The notes beneath the pieces are model-generated. The model was not told where the DNA came from. It saw only the letters and a program-made list of their open reading frames with translations, and did not search any database. A program made the position numbers and the translations under genes. From Chloroflexota bacterium (GTDB taxonomy: Bacteria > Chloroflexota > Dehalococcoidia > Lucifugimonadales > Lucifugimonadaceae): a stretch of 64,000 bases of DNA. Positions 17,488-25,740 of this stretch are shown here, one piece after another (positions within the stretch are counted from its first letter, which is position 1; the number at the start of each line of letters is the position of its first letter). The DNA is taken from positions 1 through 64,000 of the forward strand of contig VXSB01000003.1 in assembly GCA_009838175.1 (NCBI GenBank), written 5' to 3'.

Positions 17488-18615
17488 ATGAAAATCGAAC
17501 AAATCGAGACCTTCCTAGTTGACCGCTTTCTTGTCGTCCGCATCACTACTGATGACGGCACACAGGGCATTGGCGAATCCTGCTACTGGGCGTACCCACG
17601 TGCGGCTGAAGAGACTGTCAAGATTCTCGGAGATGCCATCACCGGCATGGATCCCGGCGACACGGAGCACATCTACAACTACATGCATCGCTACAACGGG
17701 AGCTTCCGCGGCAACAGCATTGCCGCCGCCATATCCGGCATCGACATGGCGCTCTGGGACATTAAGGGCAAGCGACTCGACGCCCCCGTGTGGGATCTCC
17801 TCGGTGGTCGTGCCCGGCAGAAAGTGCGAGGCATCTTCCTAGGAGTTGGCGGGGAAACCCCCGACGAAGTTGCCGAGCGCGCGAAAATCGCCCTCGACCG
17901 CGGCTACTCCGCGCTCAAGTTCACACCCATGCCGCGCGAGTTCCAACTCCTGAAATACCCGGTTCTAGTCGACAACGCCATAGACATGCTAGCCGCCGTC
18001 CGCGAGACCGTGGGCAACGACTTCGACATCGGCATCGAGATACACCGCAACATGCGACCCTCCGAAGCCGTCGTCTTCTGCGAGAAGGCGATGCCATTCA
18101 ACCCCTACTTCATCGAGGACCCAATAGTCCCCGACGGCGTTCTCGCGATGTCCGAAGTAGCCACCAAGATGCGCCTGCCACTCGCCGTCGGAGAGCGCAA
18201 CGCTCACATCTGGGAATTCCGCGAATACGCCCAGATGACTAATTGCTCATTCTTCAAGCCCGACATTGCAGTCGCTGGAGGCATCACCGGCGTTAAGAAG
18301 ATATCTGCGATCGCCGAAGCGCATCACATCCTGATCGCACCGCACAACTTCCAAGGGCCTATAGCAACCGCCGCGTGTGTGCATCTTGGGATTTCGTCAC
18401 CATCTTGGGATGTCTTGGAGGCGGTTGACGAAGACAAGCCGCCGCGGGCCGACATGGTCGACGCTCCGATGGAAGTCGTTGACGGCTGGTTCACGCTCCC
18501 CGAGAGACCCGGTCTCGGAGTAACCTTCAACGAAGAAGCGCCTAATCTGCACCCCTTCGAACCGGCTCGCATCCCGCCACCAATCCGCGAAGACGGCAGC
18601 GTGGGGCTACGCTAG
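17488..18615 (+). CDS. Enolase-superfamily (mandelate racemase-like) protein 2
   Basis: 375 residues, preceded by GAGGAA and 18 bases after recR. Motifs: GIGESCYWAYPRAAEE in the cap domain, GIEIHRN (metal ligand Glu in place of the common Asp), FIEDPI, AVGERNAHIW and APHNFQGP with the catalytic His. LKFTPM stands where other family members have K-x-K, so chemistry may differ from mandelate racemase. Probably a sugar-acid dehydratase or a related lyase. Confidence 0.85.
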   Translation: MKIEQIETFLVDRFLVVRITTDDGTQGIGESCYWAYPRAAEETVKILGDAITGMDPGDTEHIYNYMHRYNGSFRGNSIAAAISGIDMALWDIKGKRLDAPVWDLLGGRARQKVRGIFLGVGGETPDEVAERAKIALDRGYSALKFTPMPREFQLLKYPVLVDNAIDMLAAVRETVGNDFDIGIEIHRNMRPSEAVVFCEKAMPFNPYFIEDPIVPDGVLAMSEVATKMRLPLAVGERNAHIWEFREYAQMTNCSFFKPDIAVAGGITGVKKISAIAEAHHILIAPHNFQGPIATAACVHLGISSPSWDVLEAVDEDKPPRADMVDAPMEVVDGWFTLPERPGLGVTFNEEAPNLHPFEPARIPPPIREDGSVGLR

Positions 18616-18775
18616 TACACATCCCTTTCGCGGAGCGAAGGGGACGCGGTAGGGGCAGGTTTCAAACCTGCCCGCTCGCAGGGGATGCCACAAGGCGAAT
18701 CCCTTATCTCTCGATGCTAGAGGGTGAAGGTGACACTCCCTTCTATATGAGTTCTAAAAGGTTCGCCATTTCGAC
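18616..18775. repeat. Repeat-bearing intergenic gap
   Basis: CCCTTTCGCGGAGCGAAGGG (18623-18642) and a perfect 10-bp palindrome GGGCAGGTTT-C-AAACCTGCCC (18653-18673). The latter is the same repeat as at 38372-38400. No gene is seen here. Confidence 0.7.
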
Positions 18776-19366
18776 TTGAATGAACATCCGTACCAACGTT
18801 ATGGTTGGCAAAGCACCGAACGGATGAATGATTCAATCGAGCGAGTCTTGACCGAGAGCGATAAGAGGGACGTCGAAGGACATCCTTCCAAAAACGATGA
18901 CCGTGAAGCGATATGGGCGATTCGACCACGCTGGTCCACGCCCTACTTCGTGCTTTTCACCTTGCAGGTGGTTGTCGGCTTCGGCATCGCCACATACGAC
19001 GGGGTCTCATCGACAACTCCTGATAAGTGGATACAGGCGTACTTTGATATCATTCTCCGTACTGGGCAGATCGGGATCGCGGCGGCGATCATCACTTTTA
19101 CAGTCATCGAACTACTGAGTAGCACCATGTTGATGAGCGAATGGATACGAGTCAACCTCGTCGAACCTGCGAAGGAGAAGCAGCGCGCACGCATAGAAAT
19201 GCGCCTTGAGGAGGGGCGCGCTAAGGGACTTGCGGAGGGCCGTGCCGAGGTAATCGCAGAGATGAAGGATTGGGACCAGCGACGGCGAGCCGCGGAACAG
19301 CGCGGCGAAACATTCGACGAGCCGCTACCGTACTTGGAGAACGGCTCCTCAAATCACCAGAACTGA
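18776..19366 (+). CDS. Hypothetical membrane protein with C-terminal coiled coil
   Basis: 196 residues if the TTG at 18776 is used; an ATG at 18824 is an alternative. Two predicted membrane segments (PYFVLFTLQVVVGFGIATY at about 60-78 and GIAAAIITFTVIELLSSTML at about 101-120) are followed by a charged helix rich in Arg, Glu and Ala (EEGRAKGLAEGRAEVIAEM), probably a cytoplasmic coiled coil. I recognise no family. Confidence 0.55.
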   Translation: MNEHPYQRYGWQSTERMNDSIERVLTESDKRDVEGHPSKNDDREAIWAIRPRWSTPYFVLFTLQVVVGFGIATYDGVSSTTPDKWIQAYFDIILRTGQIGIAAAIITFTVIELLSSTMLMSEWIRVNLVEPAKEKQRARIEMRLEEGRAKGLAEGRAEVIAEMKDWDQRRRAAEQRGETFDEPLPYLENGSSNHQN

Positions 19367-19386
19367 CCACCCTGCGCAAAACGAAT

Positions 19387-19409
19387 CCCCTCTCCATCGA
19401 TGGGAGAGG
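19387..19409. repeat. CCTCTCCAT/ATGGGAGAGG palindrome
   Basis: A copy of the CCCTCTCCC-type hairpin family seen at 243 and 29633. It sits between the hypothetical membrane protein gene and recO. Confidence 0.6.
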
Positions 19410-19455
19410 CTTGGGCCTGCCCCGGGCTTGAACCGAGGGTGAGGCTGAACCCATC

Positions 19456-20274
19456 ATGTCGCCACCTCGACGACGATACTTCAACGCCGAAGGCATCGTC
19501 GTCCGCGCCCGAGACCTCGGCGAGGCTGATCGCATCGTCATCCTGCTCACGCCCGACCGAGGCTTGATCTCTGCTGTGGCACGCGGCGCGCGACGCACTA
19601 GATCCCGAACCGGAGGACACGTCGATCTACTCCGACACATCACCGCCCACATCTCCGAAGGCCGATCTGATCTGCACGTCATCAGCCAAGTCGAAACCGT
19701 CAACGCCTATCTCCCTCTCCGCAACGACCTCGACCGCCTGACCTTGGCCTCCCACTTCGCCGAAATCTCCGAACGCTTCTCGCTACAGAACGCCGCCAAT
19801 CTGCACTTATTCGCCCTACTGCGAGACTCCCTGACATACGCCGAATCCACGCCCAAGCCGATTCTCCCCCTACTCAGGCTGTGGCACGAGACAACCCTTC
19901 TGACCACCGTCGGCCTACAACCCCAACTCCACCGCTGTGTCCGCACCAATACCGAAATCCCGCCCGGTGATCACTGGTTCTCTCCCTCCGAAGGCGGTCT
20001 CATCAAACGTCCCGACCAAGCGGATACGAACACATCTCCTGATCCCATAGCCTTCAATCACCCCGAAAACACGCCCATAATCCTAGCTCCACTAAACACC
20101 ATCAAACTGCTACGTCACATAACTCGCACGCCGAATTGGGGGCGATTGGAGGGTTTGCGTGTTGATGCGCGGGATGTTGCAGGCGGGTCGCGAGTGATGG
20201 GGGCGATGCTGAGGTATCAGCAAGAACGCGGCGTCGGCAGAGCGGAGCGGGTGATGGGAGAGGTTTCGAGCTAA
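19456..20274 (+). CDS. recO: DNA repair protein RecO
   Basis: 272 residues. The OB-fold N-terminus reads YFNAEGIVVRARDLGEADRIVILLTPDRGLISAVARGARR, a standard RecO start, followed by the helical domain (ASHFAEISERFSL). The C-terminal zinc-binding cysteines of some RecO proteins are missing; only one Cys (LHRCVRTN) remains. It acts with RecR in RecA loading. The 3' end converges on hflC with a 27-base gap. Confidence 0.88.
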   Translation: MSPPRRRYFNAEGIVVRARDLGEADRIVILLTPDRGLISAVARGARRTRSRTGGHVDLLRHITAHISEGRSDLHVISQVETVNAYLPLRNDLDRLTLASHFAEISERFSLQNAANLHLFALLRDSLTYAESTPKPILPLLRLWHETTLLTTVGLQPQLHRCVRTNTEIPPGDHWFSPSEGGLIKRPDQADTNTSPDPIAFNHPENTPIILAPLNTIKLLRHITRTPNWGRLEGLRVDARDVAGGSRVMGAMLRYQQERGVGRAERVMGEVSS

Positions 20275-20301
20275 CGAAACCGAAATCCAACGATTGTCAA
20301 A

Positions 20302-21363
20302 CTACTCCTCTTCAAGCACGCCCGCAGATTGCAGATACTTGAACAGCTCGGAGTCGATCTCCAAGACGACCAGCGATTGACCGTCGATGATCTTCTCGTA
20401 GGCCTCTAACGACCGTCGGAACTCGTAGAACTCCGGCGCCTTCTCCAACGCCTCGGCCAAGATGGTGATTGCCTCTTGCTCCGCCTCGCCGCGCAGTCTG
20501 GCCGCAGTACCGTTTGCCGTCTCCAAGATAATCTGGACGTCACGGTCGACCTCGGCGCGGATCTCGCGGTCCCTCTGCGTACCTTCTGCACGCAGACCGT
20601 CCGCGATGCGGGCACGCTCGGCTCTCATACGGGCGAACACTGACGTCTCAATCTCGGTCGGGAAGTCCGCTCGCTTGATGCGAACGTCGATGATCTCAAT
20701 ACCCAGTTCGTCTACGAGCGGTCGGAAGTAGGCGACGGTGGCTCCAGCCAATATCTCAGGCTGGTCATTGCTTCCCAACGCGTCCAACTCTCCGACGGTG
20801 GCCGGTCGTCCGCGAGGGACAGCCTCATCGGTGATGATGATCGTCAGCCTCGGGTCGCGCAGGTTGTTGTTGAACAAGTCCAAAGCCTGCTGACGTGAAA
20901 TCTCAGACCGGTTGCTAGCTTCGGTAACGCGTCGCATCACCTGCTCGCGGGTCTCAGAGATAACCTCAGACTGCGTGTCTAGAGCAACTTCACGACGGAG
21001 CTGCGAGTTTACGATGTCGGATACGCGAGAGACCGCTTCAGTCTCGGTGCGCAGTCGTTGGAAGAACTTGAGCGGATCGATGATGCGGTAGCGAGCGTAG
21101 GCGTCGATAACCAGGTTCCGCTTGTCAGATGTAAGCAGCGATGCCGGTTGAGCGTCCACGCGCAGTAGTCGGCTGTCCATCTTCACGACCGTCTCGACGA
21201 ACGGCTGCTTGACATACAGTCCGGGGCTACGGTAGTCGCGCTGGAACGCACCGAAACGAGTGACGATCGCCAGCTGCGTCTCGTCTACGGTGAACAACGC
21301 TTGCGGCACGAGTATGAACGCCGCAACGATGACGATGATGATCGTGAGTATCAGGCGGGGCAT
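20302..21363 (-). CDS. hflC: Protease modulator HflC
   Basis: 353 residues. An N-terminal membrane anchor (about 3-22) is followed by an SPFH/band-7 domain: FTVDETQLAIVTRFGAF, YVKQPFVETVVKMDSRLL, and the helical EIRAEVDRDVQIILETANGTAARLRGEAEQEA. HflC pairs with HflK in a large membrane assembly that controls FtsH. It follows hflK with a 4-base gap, so the two form one operon. Confidence 0.9.
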   Translation of the reverse strand: MPRLILTIIIVIVAAFILVPQALFTVDETQLAIVTRFGAFQRDYRSPGLYVKQPFVETVVKMDSRLLRVDAQPASLLTSDKRNLVIDAYARYRIIDPLKFFQRLRTETEAVSRVSDIVNSQLRREVALDTQSEVISETREQVMRRVTEASNRSEISRQQALDLFNNNLRDPRLTIIITDEAVPRGRPATVGELDALGSNDQPEILAGATVAYFRPLVDELGIEIIDVRIKRADFPTEIETSVFARMRAERARIADGLRAEGTQRDREIRAEVDRDVQIILETANGTAARLRGEAEQEAITILAEALEKAPEFYEFRRSLEAYEKIIDGQSLVVLEIDSELFKYLQSAGVLEEE

Positions 21364-21367
21364 GGCG

Positions 21368-22564
21368 TTATTCGTCCCCCGCCGAATTGGTCAGAGAGTT
21401 GCCCTGCAATGTGCTCAAACTGTCGAGCGGCAAGAGTGGCAACGCGTTCGAACCTGAGTTGATCACGATCTTGGATCGGCCTGCCAGAATACGTTCGACT
21501 GCTTCTAGATAGAGTCGGGTGCGAGTAACATTGGGCGAGATTTCGTAACTGGTCAGGATCGCTTCAAAACCTTCGGCTTCACCACGTGCTCGCTCGATAC
21601 GACCTCGCTTGAAACCGTCCGCCTCTTCCACGATCTGTGCCGCCGCACCAGTCGCCTGCGGGATCTGCGACGCCTTGTAAGCCTCTGCCAAGTTAATGTC
21701 CCGCTCTCGGTCCTCACGCGCCCTCACCACATCCTCGAAAGCGTCCTGAACCTCGGCCGGCGGGTTGACGTTCTGCAGCAGCACTTGTAGCACGTCGACA
21801 CCAGTGTTGTAGTCGCGGGTCAACTGCCGCATCTTGTCCAAAATGCTTGCCTGCACCTGCTCCTTCTCGGTCGTCAGCACGTCGTCGATATTGCGTGCGC
21901 CGACCACCTGTCTCACCGCCGTCTCCGCAATGTCGCGGAGCGTCTCACCATCGGGCATTCCCGGCGGGACATCGCGATCTGGGTCGCCTGGGTCATCAAC
22001 CTCGAACAAGAAGCTGCGCAAGTTAGATATGCGGTACTGCACAACCATCTGCACGTCGACGATGTTCTCATCGCCAGTGATCATTTCAGATTCGATTTGG
22101 ACCGGTGTTGTGCTTGAACCGTTCGGAGCGCTACGGAAACCGAGCTCCAGTCGGCGAGTGTTCGTTACGGGCACCACGTTTCGAGTGCCTACCGGACCAG
22201 GCCAATGCCAGTGAAGACCCTGATCGGCGATCGCCACGAAGCGACCGAACGTCCGCAATGCTGCCTGCTCTTCCGGACCGACTGTGTAAACACCAGTCGC
22301 CAGCCACACAACGGCCGCTATCGGTATCAATAGGAGAACTACCGCACTTGCCCGACCTGATCCGCCACCACCTTGTTCGGATGATTCTCGTGAAGATCCT
22401 TCGTCACCGCCACCCATGCCAGGGATGCCGCCAAGCGCCTCGCGAATGCGCTGCATGATGTCGCCGAACGTGACCTCCGGCTCCTCGTCGCGCTCAGGCG
22501 GGCGATACATCAGCGAATCGTCCGAACCTTTGTCGGGGGCTGATGCTTGTGGGGAGTTGGACAT
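21368..22564 (-). CDS. hflK: FtsH protease activity modulator HflK
   Basis: 398 residues. A Gly/Ser/Glu-rich cytoplasmic N-terminus (1-70) precedes a membrane segment (VVLLLIPIAAVVWLATGVYTV) and the SPFH domain (GPEEQAALRTFGRFV, HWHWPGPVGTRNVVPV, ENIVDVQMVVQYRI). The C-terminal coiled-coil region has AEAYKASQIPQATGAAAQIVEEA. It is the first gene of the hflKC pair. Confidence 0.92.
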   Translation of the reverse strand: MSNSPQASAPDKGSDDSLMYRPPERDEEPEVTFGDIMQRIREALGGIPGMGGGDEGSSRESSEQGGGGSGRASAVVLLLIPIAAVVWLATGVYTVGPEEQAALRTFGRFVAIADQGLHWHWPGPVGTRNVVPVTNTRRLELGFRSAPNGSSTTPVQIESEMITGDENIVDVQMVVQYRISNLRSFLFEVDDPGDPDRDVPPGMPDGETLRDIAETAVRQVVGARNIDDVLTTEKEQVQASILDKMRQLTRDYNTGVDVLQVLLQNVNPPAEVQDAFEDVVRAREDRERDINLAEAYKASQIPQATGAAAQIVEEADGFKRGRIERARGEAEGFEAILTSYEISPNVTRTRLYLEAVERILAGRSKIVINSGSNALPLLPLDSLSTLQGNSLTNSAGDE

Positions 22565-22827
22565 CTAGGAAATTATCGCGTCTTGGATCACGCCAACAGA
22601 AGCTGGATACGTCGAATGCGAGGTGAGAGTTTTCAGTCGGAGTTCAGATCCGTATGCGATGAGTCTGGAACGAGTCCTTAGACGCAATTATATGAAACGT
22701 GGCCCCAACAAACGGTCGACACATCAACTCGTTGCGGTTCAACAATGCTGTTGGTTAGTCTCTCGCCCAGAGAACACCGCCAGACCGCCCACGCTCACCA
22801 CACTCCGCAACGCGAATCGAGCCAGGT
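22565..22827. other. Intergenic gap, nothing recognised
   Basis: 263 bases between the hflK start and the end of the ABC permease gene. I see no gene, hairpin or repeat here. A promoter for hflK should lie near its left edge on the minus strand, but no box is convincing. Confidence 0.4.
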
Positions 22828-23865
22828 CTAGTCGCCTATGGCTCCGCCAATGTCCCGTTGCTTGAATACCCAAGCCGTCGCCGCGACCAGTATGACGCTG
22901 TAACCGAGGATCGCAACGAATACTCCGACGGTCTCCGAAGAATCCAGTTCCGACGGCACAGTTGTCCAGGAGAGGAAGGCTTGAATGAGCAGATAATCCG
23001 CGACATCGGCAAGCGTGTCGTTGAGGCGGAGAAGCGTCGCGAGTATGGACTCCACGATGAAATATCCAACAGAGAGAGCTATTCCGATGCCGCGTGAGGT
23101 CGTTAACACTGTAGCGAAGATGCCGAGGGCTATGAATGGCAGTAGTCCGTACACGGTTTTGAGAAAAATCAGGACTACTTCGGACCATTTGCCGGAGTCT
23201 GCGATGCCGCCGTTCTCGTCACTGGAGATTAGTGCGATTACCAAGCTGGACACCACAGCCAACAGTGAAATGACGATAAGCGCGTCAGAACACATCCTTA
23301 TGAGCAGCAGAAGCTTGGCGAATAGGAACTTCCATCGCCCGATGCCGCCGGCAAGAACGGTTCGTAGAGTGCCCCAACCGTATTCGGACCCTAGAATTGA
23401 AGCCGCGAGAATCATGATGAGGATCGGGCCTATCGCGATGGGTCTGAAAGAAGAAATGATCGCAATGCTTTGAGTGATGCTGTTGGGGAGCGTGAAACCT
23501 CTACGAAGCTGTTCTCGATCAGCGAATCCATCGCAAACTCCGTCGGCGCGCCATGCGTCCATCTCCTTTAAGAACTCTGCGCGTCGGTCTTCCGGGATTT
23601 GATCGAAACCCGGCGGCATCCGATCGTTCACGAAGTCCGAACAGGTGATCTCGATAGAGCCGGGTGTAGGTTCTTCCCACGACACGCTGTATGACACGAA
23701 GCCACCGCCCATCAACATGTTGACATCGTCGTTGTTAAAAGCCAGATAATTGACCCAAATGCCGAGTTGCGAGACCAGCAGAGCAATTGCGAGGAGGATC
23801 CAAGGGATGCGGAGACGCCGGACTTTGAACCATTCCCATTTGGTTAGCCGAAGAGTGTGATACAT
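22828..23865 (-). CDS. ABC-2 type transporter permease
   Basis: 345 residues with about six membrane segments: one near 20-40, a large extracytoplasmic loop (about 45-130, with two Cys) between the first and second, then a compact set (AIGPILIMILAASILGSEYGWGTLRTVLAGG). The last segments include IALSVGYFIVES and VAILGYSVILVAATAWVF. The architecture fits ABC-2 exporter subunits paired with GldA/CcmA-type ATPases. It is the third gene of the PadR-ATPase-permease operon, 38 bases after the ATPase gene. Confidence 0.8.
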   Translation of the reverse strand: MYHTLRLTKWEWFKVRRLRIPWILLAIALLVSQLGIWVNYLAFNNDDVNMLMGGGFVSYSVSWEEPTPGSIEITCSDFVNDRMPPGFDQIPEDRRAEFLKEMDAWRADGVCDGFADREQLRRGFTLPNSITQSIAIISSFRPIAIGPILIMILAASILGSEYGWGTLRTVLAGGIGRWKFLFAKLLLLIRMCSDALIVISLLAVVSSLVIALISSDENGGIADSGKWSEVVLIFLKTVYGLLPFIALGIFATVLTTSRGIGIALSVGYFIVESILATLLRLNDTLADVADYLLIQAFLSWTTVPSELDSSETVGVFVAILGYSVILVAATAWVFKQRDIGGAIGD

Positions 23866-23903
23866 CAGAATCGCATCCGTTCTCGATACAGTTGCTACTG
23901 GTT

Positions 23904-25013
23904 TCAGGCGTCGTCACCGGTAACTTCGAGGAAGTATTTCTCCAACGAACCGGGGCCGGAGCTAGTCTCGATGACGTAAACCTCCGACCGTCCGAGGACC
24001 GTTGATATTTCGGCGAGTTCGTCGCGAGAGGAAGACACGACAACCTCGCCATCTTCCATCCGCACCTCTGAAATCCAATCGAGCGCCGAAAGGATCGTTA
24101 CAGCTTTCTCGTCGTCCGTGGTCTTGAGGCGGACATTCTCGTCGGATCGGAGAATGTCTGACACGGAACCTTGGGCGATTAGGTTTCCGTTCGACATGAT
24201 GACGACGCTGTCGCACATCTGCTCGACCTCGTTCAACAGGTGGCTGGCCACCAGAACGGTTCTTCCGTCCTCGGCGAGTTGCCGGATGAGGTGACGAACT
24301 TCAGCCATACCAGCGGGATCCATGCCGTTGGTGGGCTCGTCTAGCAAGAGGAGTTCGGGATCGCCCAAAAGCACAAACGCCAGCCCAAGTCGCTGTTTCA
24401 TCCCGAGCGAGTACGTGCTGAAGCGGCGGTCTCCGCTCTCTGCCAGGCCAACCTTTTCGAGGAGACATTCGATATCTTCGGGTTCGCCCCGCTGAAAGAT
24501 GCCTTGGAAGTAGCGGAGATTCTCTCGACCAGTTAAGTAGGGATAAAAGGACGGATACTCAACGATCGCTCCCACACGGCGCAAGGACTCTTCAAGACCG
24601 TCGGTAGATCCAAATAGGCTGAAGCTGCCAGAAGTCGGTTGAACAAGCCCTAGCAACATTCCCATCGTGGTAGTTTTGCCGGAACCGTTGGGACCGAGTA
24701 GACCGAAGGCGTGGCCCCGAGGGACGGACATCGAAAGGTCGTCTACAGCGACGATGCTACCGTAGATCTTCGACAGCGCGTCAGTTTCGATGACCGGTTT
24801 ACCGTTGCCCATTCCGTATCCTCCTGCGCGTTCATTGAATGCAGAAACCGCCAGATCGGAGATCAACTGCATCCATACGATCAGTCCGCGTGCTCCTTTT
24901 CCGTCGCACCGCATCCGGTCCCGGAAGAATTGGACCATCAGTTCGCCGTACTCTCCCCGGAACTCCCTCGGATAGGCGACGAGGAGCGCGCGGTAAACCC
25001 TCTCGGAGATCAT
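23904..25013 (-). CDS. ABC transporter ATP-binding protein with N-terminal prefix domain
   Basis: 369 residues from the ATG at 25013, one base after the PadR stop (TGACATG). Residues 1-75 (RVYRALLVAYPREFRGEYGELMVQFFRD-like) resemble the prefix segment usually attached to ABC permeases in PadR-linked exporters. The ATPase starts near residue 70 (IETDALSKIYGSIVAVDDL): Walker A GPNGSGKTT, signature YSLGMKQRLG, Walker B LLLLDEPTNGMDPAG and H-loop ASHLLNEVE. It resembles GldA/BcrA-type exporters. The fusion of a permease prefix to the ATPase is unusual. Confidence 0.82.
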   Translation of the reverse strand: MISERVYRALLVAYPREFRGEYGELMVQFFRDRMRCDGKGARGLIVWMQLISDLAVSAFNERAGGYGMGNGKPVIETDALSKIYGSIVAVDDLSMSVPRGHAFGLLGPNGSGKTTTMGMLLGLVQPTSGSFSLFGSTDGLEESLRRVGAIVEYPSFYPYLTGRENLRYFQGIFQRGEPEDIECLLEKVGLAESGDRRFSTYSLGMKQRLGLAFVLLGDPELLLLDEPTNGMDPAGMAEVRHLIRQLAEDGRTVLVASHLLNEVEQMCDSVVIMSNGNLIAQGSVSDILRSDENVRLKTTDDEKAVTILSALDWISEVRMEDGEVVVSSSRDELAEISTVLGRSEVYVIETSSGPGSLEKYFLEVTGDDA

Positions 25014-25014
25014 G

Positions 25015-25380
25015 TCAGGCTCCCAACCTTGACATTGCATCCGTGCGCCTAGACCTCGCGGTTCGGGCGAGTTGCTCGATGCGGTCTACCTCGGCGTCGA
25101 GAGTACGCAACCCCAGATCGGTCAGGCGGTAATAACGACGACGTTCATCGTCGAGATCAGGATCCGGTCGTTCGGAGCTCTCGTCAATCAAGCCAGCCTT
25201 CAACATCTGCTTTACGGCACCGTAGAGCGTCCCAGGCCCCATCATGACCGCGCCTTCGGTGAATGATTCGACCTCTTTCATGATGGCGTAGCCATGCTTG
25301 TCGCCGGTTGTCAGGGCGAGGAGGATGTGCATCTGCGAAACGGGTAACGGGAGAAGGCTTGAGGGCGTTTGGTTGAGCAT
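25015..25380 (-). CDS. PadR family transcriptional regulator
   Basis: 121 residues from the ATG at 25380 (the frame stays open further upstream). Winged-helix DNA-binding features: HILLALTTGDKHGYAIMKEVE, GPGTLYGAVKQMLKAGLIDE, RRRYYRLTDLGLRTL. PadR proteins repress adjacent exporter genes and release on ligand binding. Two inverted repeats just upstream (25430-25452 and 25465-25479) are candidate operators, consistent with autoregulation of the whole operon. Confidence 0.88.
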   Translation of the reverse strand: MLNQTPSSLLPLPVSQMHILLALTTGDKHGYAIMKEVESFTEGAVMMGPGTLYGAVKQMLKAGLIDESSERPDPDLDDERRRYYRLTDLGLRTLDAEVDRIEQLARTARSRRTDAMSRLGA

Positions 25381-25429
25381 CGTCACGTGGTTGAATCGGA
25401 AGTCCGTGTTCCCGACTAAGCGAACCGAG

Positions 25430-25479
25430 GTATATAGCGTAGGCCGATATACATGAAGCCATTGTATCGTCATACGATA
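25430..25479 (-). promoter_or_regulatory. Candidate PadR operators
   Basis: Two dyads lie 50-100 bases before the PadR start: GTATAT-N11-ATATAC (25430-25452) and the perfect TATCGT-CAT-ACGATA (25465-25479) followed by ATATATGT. The region is AT-rich against its surroundings, as expected for a promoter. PadR regulators typically bind ATGT/ACAT-containing palindromes. Confidence 0.55.
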
Positions 25480-25503
25480 TATATGTCAACTGCGTCTGGG
25501 GCA

Positions 25504-25630
25504 ACTAATCTTGCCGCGAACTTGCTTTTCTTGCCGCGAAATTGCCGCTGCTTCCGGCAATTTTCGGCAATCAGCGGCAATTTAAGGGGGATCTTGCCGC
25601 TGCTAGCGGCAATTTGGCGGCAAGATTAGT
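25504..25630. mobile_element. 127-bp element of TTGCCGC repeats with 14-bp terminal inverted repeats
   Basis: Perfect 14-bp ends ACTAATCTTGCCGC (25504-25517) and GCGGCAAGATTAGT (25617-25630). Inside, TTGCCGC or its complement GCGGCAA recurs at 25531, 25543, 25574, 25594 and 25605, so the unit can fold into several hairpins. It encodes nothing. It could be a small non-autonomous element or a protein-binding array. Single copy in this window. Confidence 0.6.
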
Positions 25631-25668
25631 TTTTGAACAAGTTCAAAAAGTTTCTCCGTCCCACAACC

Positions 25669-25702
25669 AAAAAAAACTCCCCCGGCCGAAAAACCGGGGG
25701 AG
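25669..25702 (-). terminator. Rho-independent terminator of the molybdenum hydroxylase operon
   Basis: On the minus strand a perfect 9-bp stem (25694-25702 with 25677-25685, CTCCCCCGG/CCGGGGGAG) is followed by a run of seven or more T (the A run at 25669-25676 on the plus strand). It lies 40 bases after the stop of the large-subunit gene. Confidence 0.85.
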
Positions 25703-25740
25703 TTCGCCACTCCGTAGGCGGCTGCGTTCTACGAGCCATT

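Noticed and set aside
25504..25630. CRISPR array
   Set aside because: Heptamers in both orientations with irregular spacing and no uniform spacers; it is an inverted-repeat element.
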